Shown: positions 11,661 through 24,273 of the stretch, piece after piece | How positions within the stretch are numbered: position 1 is the stretch's first letter | Layout: the number at the start of each line of letters is the position of its first letter | From: Pezicula radicicola | Taxonomy: Eukaryota > Ascomycota > Leotiomycetes > Helotiales > Dermateaceae | Length of the DNA stretch: 64,000 bases | NCBI GenBank assembly: GCA_003008705.1 | Contig: PDUO01000009.1 | Span: 1,300,893-1,364,892 of the forward strand | Reading direction: 5' to 3' | Made by a program: the position numbers and the translations under genes | Notes under the pieces: generated by a model | What the model saw: the letters and a program-made list of their open reading frames with translations, nothing else | The model's database searches: none | What the model was told of the DNA's origin: nothing

Positions 11661-12438
11661 ATGGGAAGAGAAGATCAAATTGAAGAGCGAGAAGTTCTCG
11701 ACAGTATTTTCCCTGAAGAAATCCACGGTGAGTAAATCTACGTACAATCATATTATTCATAAATAAGCCTGCTCATGAGTACCTTGGTAACTAACCCCCT
11801 CCACAGACATATCAGAGACAGAATACAGAGTCTCTATTCTCCTAGACGTCACAAATGACGATGGCGATGATTCGGAACCCCCAACGGTACTTCTACAGGT
11901 CAAATACCCAGAAGCCTACCCGGAAGAACCACCTATCCTCGACCTCCTCTCACCTCCAAATGCGCCAAATCACCCATTCTTTAGCCTCGCCTCGGACAAG
12001 CAGACACTATTAGATGGACTCGCTGAGACTATAGAGGAGAATCTTGGGATGGCTATGGTTTTTACGTTGGTTTCGACGTTGAAGGATAATGCAGAGCAAC
12101 TTGTTGCCCAACGTCAGGAAGCTGCACGCCATGAAGAGGAGCAAAAACTGTTAGCCCAAGAGCAAGAAGAGAATAAGAAGTTCCATGGGACACCTGTCAA
12201 CCCAGAAACTTTTTCTAAATGGAGGCTTGACTTCCGAAAGGAAATGGAGGAGTTGAGGGCTAAGGAGGAGGAAGCTGAAGAGGCTGCAGAGAAAAAGAAG
12301 AACAGAGGCAAGGATACCGTTATCCCTCTGACTGGGAAGCAGCTTTGGGAGAGGGGCATGGTGGGTAAGATTGATGAGGATGAAGATGATGATTCTTTGC
12401 CAGTCCAGAGTATGGAAAAGTTAAAGGTTGAGGCATGA
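11661..12438 (+). CDS. gir2: RWD-domain protein, Gir2/RWDD1 type
   Basis: Two exons (11661-11727 and 11807-12438) give 232 residues. Residues about 5-115 form an RWD domain (REVLDSIFPEEI..., then the YPEAYPEEPP motif). A Lys/Glu-rich coiled coil follows, then the conserved GTPVNPETFSKWRLDF block and LTGKQLWERG, both diagnostic for RWDD1/Gir2 (DFRP2) proteins. In yeast Gir2 binds the DRG-type GTPase Rbg2 and Gcn1 and so links translation to the general amino-acid control pathway; the same cytosolic role is inferred here. The acidic C-terminus is typical. Confidence 0.85.
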
Positions 12439-12672
12439 TTTGGGATGAAATGTCAGAAGGGATATGGAGTTGCATTGTAGGCGTTCTGGAGTAGGAAGAC
12501 CAAATCTTTTCTATCTTGTTCATAGATTTGCAGAGTTATAAACTCACACGCTGGGTCATACAAACATGGCTATATTTCCCCATATTTCCCACAACGGACT
12601 TAAACCTGAGTTTACAGAATTACGATGTCTTCTGTATTTACTAAATGAGTGCTTATAGCTCCTGTTATGAGA

Positions 12673-13854
12673 TCAAGCTTCGGCCATCTCTTCGTCGTCA
12701 TCGCTTGCATCATCGTCTTCCCAACCATCACCTTCCTCTTCTTCGCCCTCCCTTTCTCCTCCGAGCTCCTTGTTTAAAATAGTGATGAGCTCCTTGGCGT
12801 GTGAACCAAGTCTTTCATCCTCATAGTCCTGTGCTTCAAATAAACGAAGACTATGAGTAAGCCATTGACGACTTGAAATCCACGAGACTCTCCAGCTCTC
12901 TCCATCCCCATTAGAATCTTGTTCTCCGTTCTTCTGTTTCTCACCCATGATGTACAGGCCCCAGCCACCAAGATACCAAACCTCCACACTGCTATCATCC
13001 TCACCAACCAGGCGTTCAAGAACTTCAATAGCTTCCACGTCCATATCGGCCTCCATAAGTAGTCTAGCAAGACTGACCCTTGTTGGAAAATCTGGGACAA
13101 CGTCACTTTCGGGGGGTAAATCTTTCCATAGGTCTAGACTTCTTTTCAAAGCCGCCCTGGAATCTTCAAGCCTCGTCTGTGATATCCGAACATTTGCAAG
13201 TGTCTGCCACGGTTCTGCAAACCCTGGCGCAACCATTGTAGCTTCTGTGACTAGGGCCTCGCACTTCTGCTCTGCATCCTCTTCCCAAGATAGATCCGTC
13301 ATGTAGACCTCAACAACACCGCAGAGAGCGACAGCTAGTTTCCTTCTCTTTTCCTCAAGCAGAGCCTCCGTGAATTTGTCCATCTTTTTCCTATCCAGCA
13401 GCGCTTGAATCTGTATCCTCAGACTCGTGGCGCCCTTTTCATACCACGATACACTATCCTCTCCACCCTCTTCACTTAGCTGCGCTAACCACAGAAATTT
13501 TTCTGCTCCTCCACCGACATCTTCTCCAGCAGTTCCATCTTCGTCAATCGCTACAGCCTGCAGAAAGTACTGCCTTGCAGTATCGATCTCTCCTAGTTCA
13601 ACGTGAATTTCTCCGAGAAGATTGAGCACAGGTAGAGCTTCTTCAGAATTGGCGTCGACCAAACCCAATGCACGCTTTGCGAATTTCACTGAGCCAGAAA
13701 TATCGCCTTGTTGTAGTGTAGTAGTTGCTTGTTCGAGGAGGAGTGCTGGAGAAACAGGTGGTGATGAGTTCTTGGACGGACTTGGAGCAACACGGTTCAG
13801 AACCGACCGCTCGCTCTTCTTTGCCTTTTTGTTGTTTGGTTTTGTCTTCGCCAT
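12673..13854 (-). CDS. acl4: TPR chaperone of ribosomal protein L4 (Acl4-like)
   Basis: One exon of 393 residues from the ATG at 13854 (MAKTKPNNKKAKKSER); a longer open frame begins at 13992 but its N-terminus is unlike the family. A basic N-terminus is followed by tetratricopeptide repeats from about residue 40 (LLEQATTTLQQGD, ALPVLNLLGEIHVELGEIDTA, further repeats with PWQTLANVRI and DFPTRVSLARLLMEADM). The C-terminus ends in a strongly acidic tail. This layout matches yeast Acl4, which captures newly made Rpl4 and delivers it to the nucleus. The overall order of repeats plus acidic tail is what I recognise; the binding partner is inferred. Confidence 0.75.
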   Translation of the reverse strand: MAKTKPNNKKAKKSERSVLNRVAPSPSKNSSPPVSPALLLEQATTTLQQGDISGSVKFAKRALGLVDANSEEALPVLNLLGEIHVELGEIDTARQYFLQAVAIDEDGTAGEDVGGGAEKFLWLAQLSEEGGEDSVSWYEKGATSLRIQIQALLDRKKMDKFTEALLEEKRRKLAVALCGVVEVYMTDLSWEEDAEQKCEALVTEATMVAPGFAEPWQTLANVRISQTRLEDSRAALKRSLDLWKDLPPESDVVPDFPTRVSLARLLMEADMDVEAIEVLERLVGEDDSSVEVWYLGGWGLYIMGEKQKNGEQDSNGDGESWRVSWISSRQWLTHSLRLFEAQDYEDERLGSHAKELITILNKELGGEREGEEEEGDGWEDDDASDDDEEMAEA

Positions 13855-14409
13855 TGTAAAGTCTTGTTTGTTCGCAGATTCGTGGACTTGAGGTATTAGT
13901 ACTTGCGTGGAGAGTTGAAATTTCCGCACAATCTCTAATGCCAAGGCTTTGATAAGGAAGCGAAGATTGCTATCGATTGTGCTGCCCCTCAAATGGAACC
14001 CCTCTATTTACTACGCGTTAGAACGAATGCTTATTTCAAAGACTACCTTAGTACTTTAACGGTGTATCAGTACTCTTGAATTGGGCTTTAGTGCCATTCT
14101 AGAAGTAGGTATCAGGATGTCTGGGTGCTTTGGAGGTCGTGAGGCATTCTAGCTATTATTGGGTCGTGTAAGGGAGTGTGTTGTAGGACTATTATTAGTA
14201 CATTTCAAAAACACCACTTTTAGATTCATTAATATTACAGTATCATTGCTCATAGTCCTGATGTAGAGCATATAGCCAGAACCATTACCAGTACAGCACA
14301 GTGCCTCTGTTTCCTTATAGCGAGTGTGCCAGTTACCCGTACCAAGAAAATGCCACACATCCAACTCCAAACCCCTACATACCGTAGAATATGCCCAGTA
14401 TTTACTTTC
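13855..14409. other. intergenic, no gene seen
   Basis: Upstream region of the Acl4 gene and 3' region of the next minus-strand gene. No frame or repeat worth reporting. Confidence 0.4.
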
Positions 14410-15371
14410 TCAATCCTTCACCTGAATTACCTCCGTGGTGGTCTTGTTAGCAGGCGCAACACTACCAAGCTCAGCCTCTCCTACACCGCTTTGTCCCCTC
14501 TTCCTACCACCAACGGGTATACTTCCTAGCTCCTCTCCCACACCACTCTGCCCTCTTTTTCTCCCTCCAATGTGGAATCTAGACCCTGTAGGTGATGCTG
14601 GACGTGCGTCTGAAGTATCTCCAAACTTTGAAAAGAACCCTCTTTTCTTGGGCTGATTAGGTTTCTCTTCGTTGAGTCCCACGTCTTCGAATCCTTCCTC
14701 GGCTGTTGGCGGTTGTCTCTCAAAACGACGCTCGTTCATTGCTGATCGCGGAAGTCTAGGTATTCTAGCTGAATCGAGACTTTGTCGCCCAGTCACATCA
14801 CTGGGAATTACGGGCGATCTCGCGGATATGTCCTGAGTAAGTCAGGCCATTTAGTTTCCCGTAGTCGTTGGACCAATACTCACAAAGGATCTTCTGTAGG
14901 AGTCAAAAGACTCTCTTGATATAGAGAATGGTTCAATCTCAGCGAGGCTATTGGTGTTGTTTGAAGAGCCGGTCGAAGGTTGCGATCGCCTTGGCCAGAA
15001 TGATTTCTTTTCCGGGGGTGACGGGGGAAGATAAACGCCCGAGTCACTAATTACAGAGAGCTTATAATCAGTATCTTGACTCTCTCGGCTTCGAATGCTA
15101 TAAGAATCTCTATGTTAGTATTGCCTTTCTACGAGTTGACAAAGTCTTGGAAAAGTTGTAAGACACGTTTTGAGGCCAAAGACATGCCTCGTAACTTTCA
15201 ACTGAGTACAGTGAGGAATTGTTCACCAGGAACGAACCTCATAGACGAAGCCTTTGAACCAACAGTCTCGACCTTCTCAAAATTCCCATTGGACGTTGTG
15301 GGTTGTAAATTCTCGTCCGTTTCTAGATTGGAGCCTCCCGGCTTCTTTGCGAAAGGATTGCGGATAGGCAT
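14410..15371 (-). CDS. conserved fungal protein of unknown function
   Basis: Three exons (15238-15371, 14884-15097, 14410-14832) with introns of 140 and 51 bp give 256 residues; the first intron has a perfect TACTAAC branch site. The protein is Ser/Pro/Arg-rich and largely disordered. It carries short blocks that I recall as conserved across filamentous ascomycetes: the N-terminus MPIRNPFAKK, a SDSGVYLPPSPPEKK block, IEPFSISRESFDSYRRSF, ERRFERQPPT, KKRGFFSKFGD and a duplicated GGRKRGQSGVGE motif near the end. The blocks look like phosphorylation or docking motifs. No catalytic domain, signal peptide or membrane segment. Function unknown. Confidence 0.8.
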
Positions 15372-17168
15372 TTTACGTGTATAATTATTGCGACCAATAT
15401 GAAGGTTGTTTAACAGAGAAAGAACGTCAGTGGAAGTATCTCACGACCAGGAACTTGGCAAGTGAGGTGGTCTTGCGATCAGCACGAAAAGTGCACACTT
15501 CCACACGTCAAGACCCCATATTTTGCCGGGGCTTGAGCCGACACTCTTGTCTCGGCCCATTCGGATGCAAAATCGCCCTTATCTTGAATAAAGTCGACAT
15601 TATTATTCGTGAACGTGAACGCAACAAACACCGTCAAAATGAGGAGCAGTGAAGAAGTGAAGAAGTCCTTGATTCCTCGAGGCTCGGCGTTCGATCTTTG
15701 AGTTAAAGCGACCAGCGTTAAATAAGGGATTTGAACGGGTCTTAATACACCTCTTTTATTAAAATCATGCGGGTAGTTTTACTGTATTAAAAGACTGGCA
15801 AAATTCACGGCCATTGGCATTCCAGGTTGTACGTGTATCAGGATCCTGTGAAAGTTCTGAGTTTGGTCTCCGAATGCACACGCTTGGTGCCTCTTCAAAG
15901 CTTCACCCTTTTTTCCCCCTCATTACTACGAAGTACCTTACCAGATACTGTATGCCATTTAGAGCAGGAGTAGCAGTGGGCATCAAATCTCTTAATTTTT
16001 TTTTTTGGGATACGAAGTAGAGATGATAGATCAATGCATCGACTCAGGAGTCCAATTGCTTTTTCTCCGAACTCTGGTCGGAGAAAGATGACATGGATTT
16101 CAGCCTGACCGCTTCCTGACATGCAAATCGTTCGTTCGAAACAGCTTGTTGAAGCAAAGCCTTACTTCCATAAAGCACATCCTGTCAGACTGCCCAGAAT
16201 TTAACCACTACCGGTAGTAATGGGCCTTGGAGAATAAGCCGAACTTTGAAAAGATCACAGCGATAGTTAGGGGAGATGACGAAAATAGTTTCACAGACAA
16301 TACCAACGTCCAACAACCATCGAGATCATTCATCCTTACATAAAGAAAATTCCATCCAAGAACACGGAAAGGCCTCCCCACAATCGCATGGCTGCAGAAT
16401 GCCATGGGTCTCCCCGCAAACCTGCATCTATCGATCGCTAATCATATTGATCAGGTCTAGGTTGAGGCAAGGACATGGGACTTCTCTTTCTGTTTTGCTA
16501 TTCACCCAAAGCTCCAAACTGGTAATGCATTTTTTTTTTAAGTTGGCAGGCCGTAAGGAGTGTATCTTAAGCCAAGCTACCTTACCTATAACTTATGCCT
16601 GCCCCTCATGAAGCAGGAACAAAACTCTGCCTTCAATAGCATTTTTTCACTGTATTTTGGTCAAATAAAGGTTCAGATGCTATCACTTCGTCAAAATACC
16701 AACTATCTTTGCGTGTGTTGTACCTCGTTACACCGGGCATCTGCAGGTATCCTGTGGTAGTCTATTGGGTTGGATATATACCTATTATTGGCAACGCATC
16801 GAACGTCTTCCTTCGGGTACAATCATCTTTTTTCATCATCACTCCACACGGAAACGGGAACAATTGGAGTAACAGCATCAGCCTGTTCTATGTTAGTCAG
16901 ATTTGAACGCACGTCTTTTGCTGTAGGAAAGTCCACCTGTCTTGAGTGTTCTTGCCATTTCTGGCCGTCGAGCTTCTTCCCGTTTCAGCAAACTTGCGTC
17001 AACAATCTGCCACGTACAGTACGGTACAGCAGCTTTGTCAAACACGTACGAGCTTGGATGGCGACATCGTTAAGGCACCTCCAGCATAGATTGTCTACTG
17101 GACGAACTCCATAGTGATTTCAGACAAAGGACCGCGGATACGGACGTCTCCTCAAGAGGCCATCGAAT
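15372..17168. other. 1.8 kb gene-free region
   Basis: Several short frames (up to 128 codons) but none with family resemblance. T-rich runs near 15999 and 16530. The right part should hold the promoter of the membrane protein gene starting at 17169. Confidence 0.4.
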
Positions 17169-18464
17169 ATGGCTACCTCATTCTTCAACTCCTGGGCTCT
17201 GTGGGAGAAGATGACCTTTGTGAGTCGACGAACACTGGATCTCGAACTCTGGCCGCAATCTAATCATTGATAGGTGCTAGCAGTAACTATAGTTGCCATT
17301 TTTTGCCTGGGTTTCATCAAGGTCGTATGGAGAAACCGATACGTGAACAAGCATAGGCTGGTTGATGAGGAGAGGAGAGCAAAGATACAAGAGCTGAGGC
17401 GAAGTGGGCAGTTTATTGAACCTAACAAAAGCCTCGACATCCCTTTTGGAGTACGGGCTATGCAGAGTGGCATTCAAGTTGATGGAATATGGATTTCGGG
17501 CAGCAACACTCCAATCCCAGGCAGCATCAAGCAGGTAGCCAGTTCCTCGGGGTCTTCAAAACCATCCCTTCGCCTTTCTTTTGGTGAGACTTCCCAGCAG
17601 CTGAATAGCCCGACTTCGACCGGTGGTTCATCTACTGCGAAACAGCGCGATTCCGTGGGCTCTGCATTAGATTCACCTGTTGGGGACCGCCTGACTCCAG
17701 GACAACCACCTACAAGTTCGCTGACAAGCCCTGGTCACCACGCTTCATATAAACCCAGGCGATCTTCGCACTTGCGTTTTGGTAACTATGGTGGCACCCA
17801 CTTCGATGAGGATACTCTCGCTCAGTTGGAGGGTGCTGCAGAACCAAGTTTACAAAGAGTTGGCGGACAAAGACTGTCGCGACAGAAAGTGAAGGATGCA
17901 ACATCCTCGTACTCATCTGAGGAGAGTTTTCACGAAGCCCCAGAACGTCAGCCTGATCATAACCCTTTCATCGTTTCGAGCTTGCATAACTTGCCGAAAG
18001 TTGTCACGTCCACTCCTCATCAAACAACTCAGAGGGCTCAATATTCGAAGGGAGATTACACCTCAGTGCCACTTGAAGACCCAGAGTTCGTGAAGTTTAG
18101 CACACTGGCAAAGTTGGACCAGAATGCTACCCAGGGGAATCCATTCTTAAAGGAGTCCGAGAGAGACATGAGTGGAAACCGACGCCCTTCTACGGAGGCC
18201 CCTCTGCTATCCCAGATGCAAGAACCACTGAAGAGGCGGGAGTCTTTTGTGCCAGGCGAACTCCATATCAACCGAGCATCACGACGAGTGAATTCAGGGT
18301 TTGAGGTTCTTCCGGCTGGGACTTTTGGTGCTCGGTCCGAATTCAATGGGAACCAAGAGTGGCATCAAGAGGACCGTGGTGGAGAAAAGAGAAAGTCCAA
18401 GCTACAGAAAATTCGGAATTCTTTATCCATGGGTCGACCGTCGCTAAGCAGTGAGCGCTCTTGA
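17169..18464 (+). CDS. single-pass membrane protein, conserved in fungi, unknown role
   Basis: Two exons (17169-17219 and 17274-18464) with a 54-bp intron (GTGAGT...ATAG) give 413 residues. Residues about 17-36 are a hydrophobic segment (LAVTIVAIFCLGFIKVVW) followed by basic residues, suggesting a signal anchor with the bulk of the protein in the cytosol. The segment after it (DEERRAKIQELRRSGQ...DIPFGVRAMQSGIQVDGIWIS) looks like the conserved core. The rest is Ser/Pro-rich and probably disordered, ending in a Lys/Arg/Ser patch. The start was chosen because the splice puts 17 residues in front of the hydrophobic helix. I do not recognise a named family. Confidence 0.75.
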
Positions 18465-19075
18465 GGTGCACTGGCAGAACATGGAAGTATAATGTGTTAC
18501 GAGTATATGAAAAAGTCTGGATCAGGAGCATACAGAGGAGTTCTTGGGATTATATTTCAACTGGAGGTCTGGGAAAGAAGTGCAGCAATCATGAGCTATT
18601 TCGCATGGTACTTCAGCATGGTAGCAAATTAAAATGGGCTGGCTAGCGGACCTTTTGACTGGCAAAAGCAAAATACTTGACTGTAGAGAATACCTTGGTA
18701 ATAAAAACTTTAGGTACTAACCTCTAATGTGGTCTTGACATGTCATTGTTGTTTGTCATTGTAGTGCAATGGATTTTCTAAATCCTACATATCATACTAC
18801 CTCTGATCAACCCTCTTCAGCAAAGATGATACATTCATGAGTATCGTCCCTATTCTGACTCCCTAAGGGCTCAACTTGAAGTTATCCTAATCCGGTTTGT
18901 ATCACGTGCACTGGCGTCCTGGAGACGCGCTTGCCTAATATTCGCGTCAAATCGAGTTTCAAAGAACAACAACTCCACGACCTGTGACTACGTACCCTTT
19001 CGCCCTGCCTTGCTGACTCTTAAATATTGTGCTAGGAATAAGAGGAATAAGAGAACAATACAAGCAATCGTCGCA
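18465..19075. other. intergenic upstream of rad51
   Basis: 3' region of the membrane protein gene, then the rad51 promoter (see separate entry). No gene seen. Confidence 0.45.
18903..18947 (+). promoter_or_regulatory. possible cell-cycle/E-box elements upstream of rad51
   Basis: CACGTG at 18903-18908, ACGCG at 18925-18929 and its inverse CGCGT at 18943-18947 lie about 130-170 bases before the rad51 start. ACGCG is the core of the MCB element bound by MBF, which drives DNA repair and replication genes at G1/S in yeasts. The role here is inference from position only. Confidence 0.3.
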
Positions 19076-20225
19076 ATGACCACAGAGGAGATCGAGGCCT
19101 CTCAGTCTGGGATTGAAGATGGGGTTGGTGGGCCAGGCGCGCCAACGCCACTCTCCGCGTTAGAGGTATGGTGTTTCTTGACACAACCAGAGTTCTCTAT
19201 CTGACAGTAAATTACAGGGCGTAGCAGGCCTTACTAAGAGGGATATCCAGCTGGTTGTCGATGGAGGCTACAATACAGTCGAGTCTGTGGCGTATACTCC
19301 TCGGAGAATCCTCGAACAGATCAAGGGGATATCGGAGCAAAAGGCAACCAAGATATTAACAGAAGGTTAGTCCATTGTCTCCAGAATAATGTAATACGGC
19401 TAACACATTGGAGCTTCCAAGCTCGTTCCTATGGGGTTTACCACTGCCACAGAGATGCATCAACGAAGAAGCGAATTGATATCGATCACGACAGGCTCAA
19501 AGCAACTCGATACGTTATTAGCAGGCGGCATTGAAACTGGTTCAGTTACAGAGATTTTTGGAGAGTTCCGAACAGGAAAGAGTCAAATATGCCACACATT
19601 AGCGGTTACGTGCCAGTTGCCTTTCGACATGGGAGGTGGCGAAGGAAAATGCCTTTACATTGATACTGAAGGGACATTTCGACCCGTACGTCTGCTTGCC
19701 GTTGCCAACCGGTATGGTCTATCCGGAGAAGAAGTACTTGATAATGTTGCTTACGCTCGTGCCTACAACTCGGACCATCAACTGCAGTTGCTTCAACAAG
19801 CTTCCACCATGATGTGCGAAACCCGTTTCTCCCTGCTGATTGTCGACAGTGCAACCTCTCTCTATCGAACAGATTTCGTAGGTCGAGGAGAGCTCTCTTC
19901 AAGGCAGACTCATTTGGCGAAGTTCATGCGTATGCTTCAACGTCTAGCAGACGAATTTGGCATTGCGGTCGTGATCACAAACCAGGTAGTCGCTCAGGTT
20001 GATGGAGGCCCAAGTGCAATGTTCAACCCCGACCCAAAGAAGCCCATTGGAGGAAATATCATCGCACACGCTAGTACGACCAGATTGAGTCTGAAGAAAG
20101 GTCGAGGAGAGACAAGAATTTGCAAGATTTATGACAGTCCATGTTTACCCGAAAGCGATTGTCTCTTTGCTATCAACGAAGACGGAATCGGAGACCCAAG
20201 CCCCAAGGACTTAGAGAAAGACTAA
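19076..20225 (+). CDS. rad51: DNA recombinase Rad51
   Basis: Three exons (19076-19165, 19218-19365, 19414-20225; introns 52 and 48 bp) give 349 residues, normal for fungal Rad51. The N-terminal helix-hairpin-helix domain ([32 protein letters not shown] is split by the first intron) precedes the RecA core. Walker A GEFRTGKS is at about 129-136 and Walker B LLIVD at about 220-224; the DNA-binding loops follow (GRGELSSRQ, and [21 protein letters not shown]). Rad51 forms filaments on single-stranded DNA and performs strand exchange in homologous recombination in the nucleus. The core reads as Rad51 rather than Dmc1 ([16 protein letters not shown] after Walker A). All key residues are present. Confidence 0.96.
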
Positions 20226-20619
20226 ATGATTGATAGCCCGGCGGATTGTGTGTGGGAAGTTTAACTTACTGTAAGGAGTGCAGCAAGGAGGTGACGACTT
20301 TAATGCTTTGAGACAACGACTTGCATGGTCTGGAGTGAGCGGAATTGTCTTTAGTGAGCTATGAATATTTGTTTGCTGTATCGTCAATGGAGATTATTTT
20401 GCATTTACATTCAAGATCATTCCAAAAACCACTTCAAGTGCAATTAAGTGAAAGAGAGCCAAGAGCACCACAGGTGTGAGCATAGACATGCCTGTAAGAG
20501 CTAGAGCCACCCCTCCAATGATGCATTTTGACGCGAGCGCGATTCGAGAGCTCCACCAAAAATGCGATCCATACAAACGGTCTACACAACGACAACCACC
20601 GCGGATTGATGGAGATAAG
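20226..20619. other. intergenic, rad51 to nup120
   Basis: 394 bases holding the rad51 3' region and the nup120 promoter. An in-frame ATG at 20476 would extend the next protein by 48 residues. Confidence 0.4.
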
Positions 20620-23600
20620 ATGGCTGATACGGTGCCGTTCAATGCGTACAAGGAAACACGACTAAATCTCGATCCAACAACCCAAGGCTCAACAGTTGCG
20701 ATCCGATTACCTGCTCACGGCGCATCTACATGGTCAAAGGCAGCTCAAAGACGAGCTCAATCTGCCGATATTGGAGTCGCTGCAGATGAAGGTGCCTTCA
20801 AACAAAAGCATTTGGCTATAGCTGCCTCGATATACCACCGAAAACACCATAAATCACCACGGAGCTTTCTTTGGAGGGTTCTGGAAGATGGCAAAGTGCT
20901 ATCCATTCGAGCGGTCGATATCTCTCGACAACCTAACGCAACGGACGCACATCTGACTCTGCGATTGACCTTCCCAGAGACGATCAGACCTTCATGTATT
21001 GCATTTTCGGATTCCGCCGAGCATGATGTTCTCAGCGCATTTGTTTTGACAGAACCAGGTCATCTTTACACACTGAGTCTGCGCCCAGACTTCTTCCGGA
21101 GACATTCAAGTACGGAGGATAATGTGAGCGACTGGTGCAAAACCTATATGCCCTCGGCTTTCTCATTCAAGCTTCCACATCGACTGGTTGCATTGAACGC
21201 AGATGAAGTTTTGATCTCCCTAACGGACGGAGGACTACTGAAGTTAGGCAAAAAGTCTGGACAAGATGGTTGGTGACCTTTGCCTTGGGCCGATTGTACA
21301 TGTACTAATAACAGTCAGGTTCTGATTGGACTGATCGATTTTATAACGAAGGGGGCTGGGGCTTGAGGAGCTTGATACCTTTCCAGGGCAACAACACCGT
21401 TCGTCATGGCAAGCTTAACCTTGAACAAGCAACCGCTACCTCTATTGACTCTCCTGCAACACTTATATCCGAGATACCGTATGTGTTTACGGTGTGTCTG
21501 GACCACAAACTGCGGATTTGGAATCTTGTAAATGGGAAGATCGCATATAGCAGAGACATCCTCAACCAGGAGCAAGACCCACATGACGGTGCACACCCTA
21601 TCATTCCTCCATCATATTCACAATTAGTGAGGGTCTTGGGAGACGATGATGAATCTGCTTTATGCTGCACTTATTCGCCCAATGGTGCAGGACAATTCAA
21701 GTTTTGGGAGGTCCTTCCAACAGGAGACGGCGCCTTAGACCTTGAAGATCTGTTTCCACATAGCACCCTGGTACCACAACCACCAACATCTGATGTGTGG
21801 ACGCTGGCCGACTTTGCAGTAGTGGGAGATTCCATTAATCTGAATGGCTTAGTACTCTGGATATTGTGGAAGAACAACACAACCTACAGAGTTCAGAAGT
21901 TAGAATTCCACAGGCGTGGTTCAGTTGAAAATTTGCAGGATAAGTGGAACAACGGCTGGGAAGCAATGGCTCAGGAGACACTAACTCAGGCGCCCCTGCC
22001 ACCAGTTTTCCCAGGAGATCCTTCTGATGGAACCGACAAATGGCTAGACTACATATTCTATCCAGGAAGGTTTACTATAGCCACAATTGAGACATGCCTA
22101 GCGATCTACGAAAGTGGACTAGGAGCCTCAAAGGATTCATTGGCTCGTCGAACTGGATGTTTGGCTGAGAGATTATGCTCTACTGTAGCATCGACTGCAA
22201 GTCTAGGTCGTCGATCGGATGGACAAATGGACTTCGAGCAATTTCGAGCAGCAACTGATGCACAATGGCGGCGATTTTACCGTCTGTTGGTTGAACTGAA
22301 CAAACAGCGAGGCGAAGCGTTATCTTTGGTTGTTGATCCCCAGGGTGAGCTGCCTTGGGTCGTCTCTGCGGATGGAATTTCAGCGATTCGGGTGTGCAGT
22401 CCCATCGAGCGGATTTGGCATAACCCAGACTCGACCGTGTGGGGATACGAACATTTGATTCCTCTGGTTGTCTCTGCTGCCGCTTTGCGTGACACTTTCT
22501 CAGACCAACTGGTGTATAACTGCAACGCGACGTTACTGGGTGACCTTTTCGAAGAACCATCAGACGTTGATCCGATGAAAATGCGTATTTTCTATGATAA
22601 ATGCGACTTTACCAATCAAATAGGAGACGAAGAATACAACCAGCTGGTAGCCAATTTAGGAGGTGGTTTCAAAAACGTCACTCCCGAGGTCTATGAAGAT
22701 CTACTAAAACTAATGACAGCACGGGAAGACATGGACAAGAGACCACACAATCTGCCACTTGCTGAATTTGGCAATAAGTTAATTGTCAAAGGAGTACAAG
22801 AGACAGTAGAGCTACATCGAAATATTTGCCTCGATCAGCTAGTATTGCTAGTTCTTATCGAAGCTGAGATCAACCATGGAGAGGAAGGGATTGGTTTCGA
22901 CACAGCCTCTATATTTAGTCAATTACTGATCATACTCAAAAGGCTAGAGTTGATCAGTTGGCTCGCAAATACCGAAATCTCGCTACCTTTGGCAAAGTTG
23001 GAACGTTCGAACTCCATCACCGAGAGCACTTTGAGCATTTCGAAGAAATCTTCGTTAAGCACTGAAACAATCACAGTACTAGAAGGGGTCCTTCGGCATC
23101 TGTTTGGGCTCGACACTAGAAAGAATGAGACGCTGCCTTCAGCGTTGACCGAAGTTGTCATTCAAATTTGCGATCCCTGTAGCGAGTATGAAGCCCCACC
23201 GGCAGTCATCCAGTGCTTCTTATTGAAGCACGATCGAGCTGATCTAGCTCTTGAGTTTGCAAGATTTGCTGGGAACGACTCGTTCTCTACTTATATTCAG
23301 GGCAGGGTATGCCTCGCTGCCAATGATCCCCTTGCGGCTGCTACTTTGTTTAAAAAAACGGCTTTTGGAATGGGTAAGTTCAGCGATAACTTGTGAGTAA
23401 ACTGTTTACTAAAAAAAATCCATAGCGTATCCAAATCCAAAACAGAGGACAGATCATCGCAGCGCAGGATTTTTGGATGAGACGGAGAAGAGCCTTCTGA
23501 ACGCCGGATTGCCTGAATATTACTCACACATTGTTGCATTATTTGACAAGGAGAAGACATATTCCTATGTTATTGACTTTGCCAGACTAGCACTTCAGTT

Positions 23601-24273
23601 CATAAGGAATGACGAGCCACAAGCTGCTGCTATTCGAACCGAGATGCATAGTCGTCTCTTCAATGCCGCCATTCAAACAGCTCGTTGGGACGTTGCACAC
23701 TCAGCCCTAGCCTTACTCACTGATACTGCCCTCAAACAGTCATCGCTACGTACCCTCGTCACCAAGATGTGTGAGACATCACACGCTTCCCAACTCATTG
23801 GCTTGCCGTTCATCGGTATGCAAGACAATGTGGATGACATATTAGCACAGAAATGCCAAGGAATCGTAGACGTTAATATCGGGGTCCCATACCACAAGAT
23901 CTTATACGCATGGCGGATAAAACGTAGTGATTTCCGTGGTGCTGCAGCAATCGCGCTCGAGAGACTACAAATATTGCAGCAGTCAGGCGACGGTGATACG
24001 ATGCTTGGTCAGGACGACCTCGAAACCCCCGTCACGCGACAATACCTCTCACTGATCAATGCACTTAGCTGTGTTGATCCCAAACAGGCATGGATTCTCT
24101 CAGAGCCTATCGCTCAGAAATCCGGGTCGAAGAACGGCGTGGCATTGGCGAAGAGAAAGGTCATTACGCTAGACGATATTAGAAAAGCATACCAAGAGGA
24201 ACTGGATAGGATTGCGGCGATTGAAAATAATCAGTTTGCGTTCGCAGGGGGCGACGCCATGGATGTATTATGA
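20620..24273 (+). CDS. nup120: nuclear pore Y-complex nucleoporin Nup120/Nup160
   Basis: Three exons (20620-21268, 21319-23373, 23426-24273; introns 50 and 52 bp) give 1183 residues, the family's usual size. The N-terminal half reads as the beta-propeller of Nup120/160: the opening YKETRLNLDP, LSFTDGGL-like blades, and the strongly conserved PYVFTVCLDHKLRIWNL block. The C-terminal half is the alpha-helical solenoid, including the FDKEKTYSYVIDFARLAL region. Nup120 is an arm of the Y-shaped scaffold of the pore needed for pore assembly and mRNA export. I chose ATG 20620 because it precedes the conserved opening closely and has a good context; ATG 20476 is a longer alternative. Confidence 0.92.

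Noticed and set aside
19076..20225. Dmc1 instead of Rad51
   Set aside because: The sequence after Walker A and the overall N-terminal domain read as Rad51.
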